Shown: positions 1-6,338, numbered from the stretch's first letter. The stretch is 8,080 nucleotides of DNA from Coriobacteriaceae bacterium (GCA_012515495.1 JAAYYH010000059.1:1-8080); one strand, 5' to 3'. Notes: generated by a model from the letters alone, not told the origin. A program made the numbers and translations.

Positions 1-707
1 AGGTCTTTGGTGCTCAGAGTCTCCGGTTGAACCGTGGATTGCGCGACTCCCTTGTTCTTGCGGCTCCTGATGACGAAGAAGACGATGACGGCCACCACAA
101 TCAGCAGTAGGATCAGCGGCACTATCCGTGATGCGGATGAACCACTACTGGCGGTAGTGGTTGTTGATCCAGACGAGGCTGAGGGCGTCGAAGTAGAGGG
201 TGTCGAGGGTGTGGAGCTGCCTCCCGATGTGGTGGAGAGCACCGCGTCGAAGCCTTCGGCAGCTGCGAGTGTCGCTCCTGCCCAGTCGTTTTCCTGTAGC
301 GCGGGCTCAATGTAGTCAGCTGCAACCCTTTCAAGCTGTGTATCAGTCAAGGGGAAGTCCTCGTCAATCGACCAGGCATACTGACGATCCTCTACCGCAA
401 CAGCGAGCAATAAATCGTTAAGCCCCAAACCGCTGTTGATGGCCGTCCGATCAGCCCAGTCCCTCGATATGACGCCGTCAAAGGAATCAACAAAGGCAAC
501 GAACACCTGGATCTTGTACTCTCTGTTCAGATCACCAAGAGCACTCTCGGCCCGACTCTTGTCACTGCTGCTCAAGACACCTGCCTGATCGGTGACATAA
601 CCCGAACCCAAGGTGACAGGAGGGATAGCAAAGGCCTGAATAGAAAAAAGGGAGAAGATGAAAGCGAATGTGCAGATCAAAGCTGCAAGGCGTTTTACTT
701 TACGCAC
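1..707 (-). CDS. TPM-domain exported, membrane-anchored protein (3' end cut by the window)
   Basis: Reading the minus strand from a GTG at 707 gives 235 uninterrupted codons that leave the window at base 1. Residues 1-27 form a signal peptide: basic start MRKVKR, a hydrophobic core, and an AFA cleavage site before I28. Residues about 37-157 resemble the TPM domain (PF04536): YVTDQAGVLSSSDK opening, IQVFVAFVDS strand, and LGLNDLLLAVAVEDRQ. A Ser/Thr/Pro-rich stalk (about 158-193) leads to one transmembrane helix (195-213), then the basic stop-transfer stretch RSRKNKG. The domain should therefore lie outside the cell on a stalk. Bacterial TPM proteins are poorly characterised; links to membrane-protein repair or phosphatase activity come from distant homologues, so no reaction is assigned. 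The start is supported by AGGGG at 719-715, seven bases upstream. The gene is divergent from the hydrolase at 977. The family call is fairly secure; the function is not. Confidence 0.85.
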   Translation of the reverse strand, partial: MRKVKRLAALICTFAFIFSLFSIQAFAIPPVTLGSGYVTDQAGVLSSSDKSRAESALGDLNREYKIQVFVAFVDSFDGVISRDWADRTAINSGLGLNDLLLAVAVEDRQYAWSIDEDFPLTDTQLERVAADYIEPALQENDWAGATLAAAEGFDAVLSTTSGGSSTPSTPSTSTPSASSGSTTTTASSGSSASRIVPLILLLIVVAVIVFFVIRSRKNKGVAQSTVQPETLSTKD

Positions 708-714
708 TGGATCA

Positions 715-719
715 CCCCT
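715..719 (-). promoter_or_regulatory. Ribosome binding site deciding the GTG start of the TPM gene
   Basis: On the minus strand AGGGG precedes GTG (707-705) by seven bases (TGATCCA). No in-frame ATG gives a complete signal peptide, so this site fixes the start. Confidence 0.65.
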
Positions 720-847
720 AAAGACGGGTGCGAACGTGTCGCATCCAGAACCGATGTTACTACGCTAAATACAACTAAGCGAAATGTACCATAAAAGCCT
801 AGGTAGAAGGATATGGTTTGCAAGAAATGCTAATGAAGACGGATGTT

Positions 848-877
848 GGTTTTTGGTTTTTGCAAGTTGGTTTTTTT
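848..877. repeat. T-rich GGTTTTT repeat tract
   Basis: Two tandem copies of GGTTTTT (848-861) are followed by a third (GG plus seven T) at 869-877. The second and third copies both continue into TGCA. The tract lies mid-way in the divergent intergenic region. It may act as a bent or easily melted upstream element for either gene. No stem precedes the T runs in either direction, so it is not an evident intrinsic terminator. Confidence 0.5.
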
Positions 878-881
878 GCAT

Positions 882-908
882 CTTATCCTCCATAAACGCA
901 ACTTATCC
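882..908. repeat. Direct repeat CTTATCC with 20-bp period (candidate operator)
   Basis: CTTATCC occurs at 882-888 and again at 902-908, exactly 20 bp apart (about two helical turns). The second copy ends 8 bp upstream of the proposed -35 at 917. Direct half-sites spaced by two turns just upstream of -35 are the usual arrangement for LytTR regulators, one of which is encoded in this cassette. The sequence does not closely match published LytTR consensus sites, so the assignment is speculative. Confidence 0.3.
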
Positions 909-916
909 AATAGCGA

Positions 917-945
917 TTGCCCTCCAACTGATTTAACTCTAGATT
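917..945 (+). promoter_or_regulatory. Candidate promoter for the hydrolase/LytTR/DUF3021 cassette
   Basis: TTGCCC (917-922) and TAGATT (940-945) are separated by 17 bp; each matches four of six sigma-70-type consensus bases. Transcription would begin near 952, leaving about 25 bases that include the GGAGGT ribosome site at 964-969. The match is moderate. It is the best candidate seen between the T-rich tract and the ATG at 977. Confidence 0.4.
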
Positions 946-976
946 TTGGTAATCAGACAATTTGGAGGTAGCAATC

Positions 977-2284
977 ATGGGAATTATCGCACTGGCGGCA
1001 CTGCTGACATTAGAGACACTGTTCCTCGTGTGGTCAATCGCAGCAAGGAACAATCACACTGAAGAAAAGGGGATTACAAGTATTGGGATACTGGCGCTCT
1101 TTGGGCTGTTGCTCGGCACTGGGATCTTTGAATGGAGCTTTCGCTATATAGCGCTATTTGCGGTTCTTGCGGCTCAGGCTGTTGTGAGCATTGTCAGAAT
1201 CGTTAGGAAGAGAGAGAAGAGAGAGCAGACGTATCGTCTTAGATCGATTATCTTCCGTTTTGTCGGCAACTGCGTGGTCTTCTCCCTTGCCCTTGCAATC
1301 GCCATTCTCTGTCCCCAATATCAGCAACCAGAGATGACGGGCAAACATGACGTTGCAACGGCGAAGTACACTTGGATCGACAGCAACAGAGTGGATGAGC
1401 TGACAGGTTATGGCGATGGCAGGGCTCTCACTGTCGAGTTCTGGTATCCGGATACGGCTGATGAAAGGTATCCTCTCGTTGTATTCTCTCACGGTGCATT
1501 TGGCTTTAGTGGCAGTAATTATTCGACATGTGTCGAGCTGGCTTCTAATGGCTATGTTGTTGCCAGCATTGGGCACACCAATCAGGCTTTCTATACCATG
1601 GATACAGAGGGAAAACTCACTATCGCTGATCCTGAGTTCATCAACGAGGCATCGCAGATTAATTCGCTACATGATACGACGCAGGAAGAGGGCATCTATG
1701 CTACTACCAAAGACTGGATGGAGCTTCGTACCGCTGATATGGACTTTGTCATCGACACGATAATCCATGAGTGTGAGAGAGCTGAGCACGATGCGCTTTT
1801 CTCCATCATCGATAGCGGAAGAATCGGTTTGATGGGACACTCCCTCGGCGGAGCTACGTCAGCGCAGATTGGCAGGACGCGCGACGATATCGATGCCGTC
1901 ATTGTCTTAGACGGAACCATGCTGGGTGAAGAGGTGGCGTTTGAAGACGATGGGGTTGTGCTCAATGACACACCGTATCCGATTCCCTTATTGAATATCT
2001 ATGCTGAAGATCATTACACAAGCTCTAAAGAACTCGTTGGTGACGCTTATAATAACTTCCATGCGACACAAAACGCCGTCTGTGCTTCGGAGACCGTGTT
2101 TCGAGGCGCCGGTCATCTCAACTTTACAGACCTGCCGCTGTTTTCACCTGTCCTAGCCCAAACGCTTGGTGTTGGTACTGTCGACGCAAGCTATTGCATT
2201 GAAACGATGAATAGGGTTGTGCTGGAATACTTCGACTGCTATCTGAAGGATATCGGAGAGCCGAAGATTGAAAGGGAATACTGA
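977..2284 (+). CDS. Membrane-anchored PAF-acetylhydrolase-like alpha/beta hydrolase
   Basis: The 435-residue protein likely cleaves an ester; the substrate is unknown. Four hydrophobic segments (about 2-22, 33-51, 57-76, 91-112) precede the catalytic domain. The basic loop between the third and fourth (RKREKREQTYRLR, 77-89) should be cytoplasmic, which places the catalytic domain outside the cell. That domain follows the platelet-activating-factor acetylhydrolase pattern (PF03403): FWYP, oxyanion-region FSHG (170-173), nucleophile elbow GHSLGG with Ser289, Asp312 in VLDGTM, and His380 in GHLNFTD. The Ser-to-Asp spacing of 23 equals that of human plasma PAF-AH (Ser273/Asp296), and HLNFTD mirrors its HQNFAD. 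A start at the ATG is chosen over the upstream TTG at 962 because GGAGGT (964-969) sits seven bases before it. Its stop is three bases from the LytTR start, implying one operon. It could equally be an unrelated lipase/esterase of the dienelactone-hydrolase superfamily. Confidence 0.85.
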   Translation: MGIIALAALLTLETLFLVWSIAARNNHTEEKGITSIGILALFGLLLGTGIFEWSFRYIALFAVLAAQAVVSIVRIVRKREKREQTYRLRSIIFRFVGNCVVFSLALAIAILCPQYQQPEMTGKHDVATAKYTWIDSNRVDELTGYGDGRALTVEFWYPDTADERYPLVVFSHGAFGFSGSNYSTCVELASNGYVVASIGHTNQAFYTMDTEGKLTIADPEFINEASQINSLHDTTQEEGIYATTKDWMELRTADMDFVIDTIIHECERAEHDALFSIIDSGRIGLMGHSLGGATSAQIGRTRDDIDAVIVLDGTMLGEEVAFEDDGVVLNDTPYPIPLLNIYAEDHYTSSKELVGDAYNNFHATQNAVCASETVFRGAGHLNFTDLPLFSPVLAQTLGVGTVDASYCIETMNRVVLEYFDCYLKDIGEPKIEREY

Positions 2285-2287
2285 TAC

Positions 2288-2731
2288 ATGCGAGTTAAAA
2301 TCAAGAGGATTAATGATAAGACTGATGAGTGCGTAACCATCGAATGCGTGAAAGTAACACCAGACATCGAGAGCATACGATCGTATGCTCTCACCAAAGG
2401 GGCAACGCTGATTGGTAGTGTTGGCGAGCAGATCTATCAGTTCAAGCTTGCCGATGTGTTGTATTTTGAGGCGGTTGATGAGCGGGTTTTCGCCTATACA
2501 GAGAGCAAGGCATTTGAGCTCAAGAATCGCCTCTACGAGCTTGAGAGCATCTATGCAGACAAACACTTTATCCGCTGTTCGAAATCCTTTGTTATCAACC
2601 TGATGAAGCTCGAAAGCATCAGTCCGGCATTGAACGGGCGGTTCATGGCGACTATGAAGAATAGTGAGAAGATAATCGTCTCAAGGCAGTATGTGCCTAA
2701 AATGAAGCAGGCCGTGATGGGAGGGAAATAG
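2288..2731 (+). CDS. LytTR-family DNA-binding transcriptional regulator without receiver domain
   Basis: This 147-residue protein has an N-terminal alpha/beta segment (about 1-43) and a C-terminal LytTR DNA-binding domain (about 45-144). The second shows the family pattern: VLYFEAVDERVFAYT, KNRLYELE, FIRCSKSFVINL, then IIVSRQYVPKMKQAV. There is no phospho-receiver domain, which is typical of the small LytTR proteins paired with a DUF3021 membrane protein. Such pairs commonly regulate their own operon and neighbours, with the membrane partner thought to restrain the regulator; that is family knowledge, not shown here. The gene starts three bases after the hydrolase stop, with only a weak GGGA (2274-2277) as ribosome site, so translation may be partly coupled. 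A perfect 24-bp palindrome covers codons 28-35. Base composition is AT-richer than in murI. Confidence 0.9.
   Translation: MRVKIKRINDKTDECVTIECVKVTPDIESIRSYALTKGATLIGSVGEQIYQFKLADVLYFEAVDERVFAYTESKAFELKNRLYELESIYADKHFIRCSKSFVINLMKLESISPALNGRFMATMKNSEKIIVSRQYVPKMKQAVMGGK
2369..2392. repeat. Perfect 24-bp palindrome inside the LytTR gene
   Basis: The left arm GAGAGCATACGA is followed directly by its exact reverse complement TCGTATGCTCTC. It encodes E28-S-I-R-S-Y-A-L35. As DNA it is a 12+12 dyad. As RNA it would fold into a 10-bp stem with a GAUC tetraloop, beginning 81 bases after the start codon. No T-tract follows, so it is not an intrinsic terminator. It might be an operator for a dimeric regulator or a translation-modulating hairpin. 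Confidence 0.95.
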
Positions 2732-2732
2732 C

Positions 2733-3188
2733 ATGGAATTCAAAACGTTTTTCTTCAAGAAGGTGATGTTGAGTTTCTTTGTGTCAATCACCTGTATCTG
2801 TGCGGCTATGGCTCTTATTGGAATGATATTCGAACCTAGCGCTCAATTTGGCTATGAAGCGTATCTGTCACCATTGGTCTTTGGTTTCCTCGCGTCACTA
2901 TCAACCTTGATGGGCTATTCGAAGAGTGAATTATCCATTAAGCAGGCGATAATCAGAAACGTGATCCAGCTCCTCTTTATCGAAGCAGTGATTCTTTCGG
3001 TGCTCTATCTTGGAGGAGCGCTTGCAAGTCTCTCTGTGGCGCTTTCGCTCGCGGCTTCAATAATCGTGATCTTCTTAACCGTCAATCTGGTGCTATGGGT
3101 TAATGACAAGAAGACTGCAAAGACGTTCAATGATGCCCTGAAAGGATTTCAAAGCGACTACAGAGTCGATGAGAACCAAAGCTCGTGA
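2733..3188 (+). CDS. DUF3021 four-helix membrane protein, partner of the LytTR regulator
   Basis: The 151-residue protein has four hydrophobic segments (about 10-32, 43-63, 75-97, 99-123) and a charged cytoplasmic tail (NDKKTAKTFNDALKGFQSDYR). This length, topology and position directly after a small LytTR gene match the DUF3021 family (PF11457). The N-terminal FKTFFFKKVMLSFF and the NLVLWVNDKK boundary also fit. The biochemical role is not established; such proteins are thought to hold or inhibit the paired LytTR regulator at the membrane. The start is firm: GGGAGGG (2719-2725) precedes the ATG by seven bases, and only one base separates it from the LytTR stop. No terminator lies between its stop and murI, so read-through into murI is possible. 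Confidence 0.8.
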   Translation: MEFKTFFFKKVMLSFFVSITCICAAMALIGMIFEPSAQFGYEAYLSPLVFGFLASLSTLMGYSKSELSIKQAIIRNVIQLLFIEAVILSVLYLGGALASLSVALSLAASIIVIFLTVNLVLWVNDKKTAKTFNDALKGFQSDYRVDENQSS

Positions 3189-3206
3189 AAACTGGTGTCC
3201 GCGAAA

Positions 3207-3235
3207 CTGGCACCTCTTAATCCACCTGCTATACT
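3207..3235 (+). promoter_or_regulatory. murI: murI promoter placed for a leaderless transcript
   Basis: CTGGCA (3207-3212, four of six -35 bases) and TATACT (3230-3235, five of six -10 bases) are exactly 17 bp apart. Only seven bases (GTCAACC) separate the -10 from the ATG at 3243, so transcription should begin at or within a base of the A of the start codon. No ribosome binding site lies before this ATG, which fits leaderless initiation, a frequent mode in actinobacteria. Confidence 0.65.
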
Positions 3236-3242
3236 GTCAACC

Positions 3243-4172
3243 ATGCAAGATACCAACGAGAAACATAGCGGCAGCAGCCGCGATATCAGTTCGCTTCCGA
3301 TCGGCGTCTTTGATTCCGGTGTGGGCGGCCTGACTGTTGCCCGCGAGATTGCCAACAAGCTGCCACATGAATCGATATCCTATTTTGGTGACACCTTGCG
3401 TTGTCCCTACGGGCCGCGCCCTCTGACCGAAGTGAGGACCTTTGCCCGTCAGATAAGTGCCTGGCTCACCGAGCAGCGCATCAAATTACTGGTCATTGGG
3501 TGCAATTCGGCAACAGCTGCCGGTCTGGAGACCGTTCAGCGCGAACTTGATGTGCCGGTCATTGGCGTCATCGAACCGGGTGCCAGAGCCGCAGTCAAGG
3601 CGACTGCTGCTCGACGCGTTGGGGTCATCGGCACGGTTGCCACCATCGATAGCGGTGCCTATACCAAGGCGATTCGTAGTCTCGATGCCGGCATCACGGT
3701 CTTCTCATCAGCTACTCCCCGTTTTGTGGAGATGGTTGAGGAGGGATTGCGGCTTGATCACAACCCATTCGAGGACATAATGGCTCAAGCTTCCGCTATC
3801 TACATCCGTCCGGCCTTCCAAGAGATAGCCCGAGACTATCTCAACCCGCTCAAACGCTGTCAAATCGATACGCTGGTGCTGGGCTGCACGCACTTCCCGT
3901 TGCTCACACCGCTGATCTCGTCCATCATCGGCTCGGAGATAGGGATCATCTCCTCGGCGGAGGAGACTGCCCGCGATGTAGCCGAGACGTTAGCCCGACG
4001 CGGTCAAGCAGCACCCGACAACAGCAATCCGATCTATCGATTCGCGACAACAGCAAGCGATCTCGGCGAGTTCTCTGCGCTGGGGTCGATGGTCTTCGGG
4101 CGCCCGATCAAGGATGCGCAACGGGTGTCTATCGAGCAATTGGAGAAGGCTCTTCAAGATAAGGAGAACTGA
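3243..4172 (+). CDS. murI: Glutamate racemase
   Basis: This cytosolic enzyme interconverts L- and D-glutamate to supply D-Glu for peptidoglycan. The 309-residue protein has the two-domain racemase signature: GVFDSGVGGLTV with Asp24/Ser25, YFGDT and YG substrate-binding stretch, first catalytic cysteine Cys87 in GCNSAT, and second Cys215 in LGCTHFPLL. It is longer than the common 265-285 residues because of a polar N-terminal extension of about 19 residues (MQDTNEKHSGSSRD) before the first strand. The start is taken at the ATG. The upstream in-frame GTG (3195) would add 16 residues encoded by the promoter itself and has no ribosome site. Two bases separate its stop from rph, so the two are co-transcribed. 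Confidence 0.96.
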   Translation: MQDTNEKHSGSSRDISSLPIGVFDSGVGGLTVAREIANKLPHESISYFGDTLRCPYGPRPLTEVRTFARQISAWLTEQRIKLLVIGCNSATAAGLETVQRELDVPVIGVIEPGARAAVKATAARRVGVIGTVATIDSGAYTKAIRSLDAGITVFSSATPRFVEMVEEGLRLDHNPFEDIMAQASAIYIRPAFQEIARDYLNPLKRCQIDTLVLGCTHFPLLTPLISSIIGSEIGIISSAEETARDVAETLARRGQAAPDNSNPIYRFATTASDLGEFSALGSMVFGRPIKDAQRVSIEQLEKALQDKEN

Positions 4173-4174
4173 CT

Positions 4175-4897
4175 ATGATCAACAAGCGCTCATTCGATCG
4201 CAGCGACGATCAACTGCGTCCGGTGAGTTTTACCCGCGAATACCTCAAGACAGCGTATGGTTCCTGTCTGGTGGAGTTCGGAGATACGAAGGTGCTCTGC
4301 GCGGCCAGTATCGAGGAGAGTGTCGCCGCTTGGAGAAAGGGCAGTAATAAGGGTTGGATAACCGCCGAATACTCAATGCTCCCGGCTGCCACAGCCAAGC
4401 GCACGCGCCGAGAGACCAACGGCCTGCAAGGACGCACACATGAGATCCAACGCTTGATTGGTCGCTCTTTGCGCGCTGTTGTGAATATGGATCTGCTTGG
4501 CGAGACAACCGTGATCGTTGATTGCGACGTTATCCAAGCTGACGGTGGCACCAGAACTGCAGCCATCTGCGGAGCTTGGCTGGCCCTGCACGACGCGCTG
4601 GATACCTGGCAGAAGGCAGGGAAGATCAAGGTAAATCCGCTGTTTGATCAAGTTGTTGCAGTTAGCGTAGGCATGGTGAGCGGTCGTCTGTTGCTCGATT
4701 TGGATTATCGTGAGGATTCTCGTGCCGAGATAGACATGAACCTGGTAGTCAATGGAAAGGGCGAGTTCATCGAGGTACAGGGTACCGGCGAACGCACTAC
4801 GTTCGATCGTGGGCGTTTGGACGCCATGCTCGATCTTGGCACCAAGGGTCTTAATCAATTGTTCGATGCGCAGAAGCAGGCTTTGGGTCAACGATAG
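4175..4897 (+). CDS. rph: Ribonuclease PH
   Basis: RNase PH removes nucleotides from tRNA precursor 3' ends by phosphorolysis and works as a hexameric ring. The 240-residue protein is full length. Visible hallmarks are R-x-x-D-Q-L-R-P at the start, EYSMLPAAT, the GRTHEIQRLIGRSLRAVV stretch that lines the active site, the phosphate-binding GGTRT (124-128), and LDLDYREDSRAEIDMN with metal-coordinating Asp181 and Asp187 at the expected spacing of six. The C-terminal VQGTGERTTFDR is also typical. AAGGAG (4161-4166) lies eight bases before the ATG, inside the end of murI. In some Gram-positives RNase PH is fused to RdgB. Here the two are separate and RdgB is instead joined to a phosphatase. Confidence 0.97.
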   Translation: MINKRSFDRSDDQLRPVSFTREYLKTAYGSCLVEFGDTKVLCAASIEESVAAWRKGSNKGWITAEYSMLPAATAKRTRRETNGLQGRTHEIQRLIGRSLRAVVNMDLLGETTVIVDCDVIQADGGTRTAAICGAWLALHDALDTWQKAGKIKVNPLFDQVVAVSVGMVSGRLLLDLDYREDSRAEIDMNLVVNGKGEFIEVQGTGERTTFDRGRLDAMLDLGTKGLNQLFDAQKQALGQR

Positions 4898-4965
4898 AGC
4901 AGGTGTCGATGAGAACTGTGAACGCAGCACAGACCATGCAGGATCAACCTGATAAGGATGCGTCC

Positions 4966-6240
4966 ATGAAAACTGTTGTGGTCGCAACTCATAATGCCAA
5001 TAAGGTGACTGAGATCCAAAGCATCCTCCATACAACCGGCTGGAGCTTCATCAGCTTGGACGCTTTGTCTATCAGCGATGAGCCGATTGAGGATGCTGAT
5101 AGCTTCATCGGTAATGCCCGGATCAAGGCTCAAGCAGCACACGAGTCAACGGGATTGGCAGCCCTTGCGGATGACTCTGGCCTGGTTGTCGATGCTCTTG
5201 ATGGCAATCCGGGAGTCTACTCATCGAGATATGCAGGGGACGAAGCCTCAGACGCGCAGAATAATCAGAAGCTGCTCAGAGAGTTGGAAGGTGTCCCGAA
5301 AGAGCGGCGCACAGCCCGCTTTGCCTGTGCGGTTGTGTTCATCGACGCAGACGGCAAAGAGTATGTGGCAAGCGGTACCTGTGAGGGCATGATCGCCGAG
5401 GAACCAGCTGGCAGCAACGGTTTTGGTTACGATCCGCTGTTCCTGCCCGCGGATTACGATGGTACCAGGAGCATGGCGGAGCTGCTACCTGCAGAGAAGA
5501 ACGCGATCTCGCATAGAGCGAGAGCGCTCGAGTCGCTACGTCAGCAGCTTGCAGATGACCATGTCTCAGTCGACATACAGAATCTGGCTGTCTTCGACTT
5601 CGATGGTACTATCCTTGAAGGTCATTCTCCCGTGTTGCTGGTGTATAAGCTCTACAATATGGGAATCATCCCGTTTGCGCCTGCCATGAGGATACTCTGG
5701 TGGGGAATCCGCTATAAACTACGTTTCTCCATGGAGCAAGCGATTGTACGTCAACGTATCTTCAGGACTCTGGTGCACTTCCCCGCCAAAGAGGCAAACA
5801 AGCTGATGACTGATCTGTATCATGAGCAGCTCATATCGCGGTTGCGTCCAAAGGCACTGGAGCGCATTCGAGATCATCAGGCTAGAGGTGACAAGGTGAT
5901 TCTCGTTAGCGCTTCCTTCGAGCCAATCCTCGAAAAGCTGATGCATGACGTCCAGGCCGATGACATGATCTCGACGCGCATGGAAGTAATCGATGGATTC
6001 TACACTGGCAATGTTGCGGGTACTCCGCCAGAAGGCGAGGAGAAGCTCATCCAGCTTCGGGCTTTAGCCGATCAACGTTACGGTAAGGACGGATGGCAGC
6101 TGGACTGGGCTTATGGGGACCATTTCAGCGATCGCTTCCTGATTGCCGCTGCCAAACACCCTGTTGCCGTTAATCCTGGCGCTCGACTGCAACGTCTTGC
6201 CACGCGGGAGGGTTGGCAGATCGAGGATTGGTCGCTTTGA
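4966..6240 (+). CDS. rdgB: Fusion: XTP/dITP pyrophosphatase (RdgB/HAM1) + HAD-IB phosphatase
   Basis: The 424-residue protein joins two enzymes. Residues 1-198 are RdgB/HAM1, which hydrolyses XTP, ITP and dITP to monophosphates to keep them out of nucleic acids. Motifs are ATHNANK (7-13), DDSGL (69-73, Asp69 the likely base), GFGYDP (152-157) and SHR (182-184). After a linker of about ten residues, 207-424 is a SerB-like HAD-IB phosphatase: DFDGT (Asp211 nucleophile, Asp213), motif II Ser315 in LVSAS, Lys360, and GDHFSD (Asp385, Asp389). Its cap region (about 220-255) is hydrophobic, so it may touch membranes; the substrate is unknown. No in-frame ATG, GTG or TTG lies at the domain junction, arguing for one polypeptide. 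The start at 4966 has AAGGA (4954-4958) seven bases upstream and gives the canonical MKTVVVATHN. In-frame starts at 4903, 4909 and 4936 would add up to 21 residues. Confidence 0.92.
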   Translation: MKTVVVATHNANKVTEIQSILHTTGWSFISLDALSISDEPIEDADSFIGNARIKAQAAHESTGLAALADDSGLVVDALDGNPGVYSSRYAGDEASDAQNNQKLLRELEGVPKERRTARFACAVVFIDADGKEYVASGTCEGMIAEEPAGSNGFGYDPLFLPADYDGTRSMAELLPAEKNAISHRARALESLRQQLADDHVSVDIQNLAVFDFDGTILEGHSPVLLVYKLYNMGIIPFAPAMRILWWGIRYKLRFSMEQAIVRQRIFRTLVHFPAKEANKLMTDLYHEQLISRLRPKALERIRDHQARGDKVILVSASFEPILEKLMHDVQADDMISTRMEVIDGFYTGNVAGTPPEGEEKLIQLRALADQRYGKDGWQLDWAYGDHFSDRFLIAAAKHPVAVNPGARLQRLATREGWQIEDWSL

Positions 6241-6280
6241 GCTCTCTCAGATGACCTTCTTGAGCGGATAGAAATCTCTG

Positions 6281-6298
6281 GTGAAACGCCAGTTTCAC
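6281..6298. repeat. Inverted repeat GTGAAAC-N4-GTTTCAC
   Basis: Seven-base arms GTGAAAC (6281-6287) and GTTTCAC (6292-6298) are perfect complements around GCCA. It lies 40 bases after the phosphatase stop. With only a short TTTCTTT further downstream it is a poor terminator. It could be an operator for the following gene. It overlaps the tandem 11-mer. Confidence 0.75.
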
Positions 6299-6307
6299 GC
6301 CAGTTTC
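6286..6307. repeat. Tandem 11-bp repeat ACGCCAGTTTC x2
   Basis: ACGCCAGTTTC occurs twice with no gap (6286-6296, 6297-6307). The unit is about one DNA helical turn, so two proteins could bind on the same face. It lies roughly 30-50 bp upstream of the candidate -35 of the AAA-like gene. Confidence 0.85.
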
Positions 6308-6338
6308 TTTACGGCTGGGTAAATTGTCAGTGAAATAG

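Noticed and set aside
34..421. Short open frames on both strands near the left end
   Set aside because: They overlap the TPM gene in other frames and owe their length to its repetitive Ser/Thr/Pro-coding stretch.
869..877. Terminator suggested by the run of seven T
   Set aside because: No GC-rich stem precedes it, and no gene ends nearby on the plus strand.
962..976. TTG start five codons upstream of the hydrolase ATG
   Set aside because: It overlaps the GGAGGT ribosome site that serves the ATG at 977.
3195..3242. GTG start giving a 325-residue glutamate racemase
   Set aside because: No ribosome site precedes it, and the added codons coincide with the -35/-10 promoter; family members do not need this extension.
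4903..4965. Upstream GTG/ATG starts for the RdgB-HAD fusion
   Set aside because: They lack a good ribosome site, while AAGGA sits correctly before the ATG at 4966, which gives the canonical RdgB N-terminus. The ATG at 4909 is not fully excluded.
4373..5035. 220-codon open frame on the minus strand
   Set aside because: It lies antisense to rph and the rph/rdgB junction and shows no recognisable domain; it is a shadow of strongly coding DNA.
6281..6310. Intrinsic terminator after the RdgB-HAD gene
   Set aside because: The 7-bp stem is followed by GCCAGTTTCTTT, not a proper T-run; it fits an operator better, though weak termination cannot be excluded.
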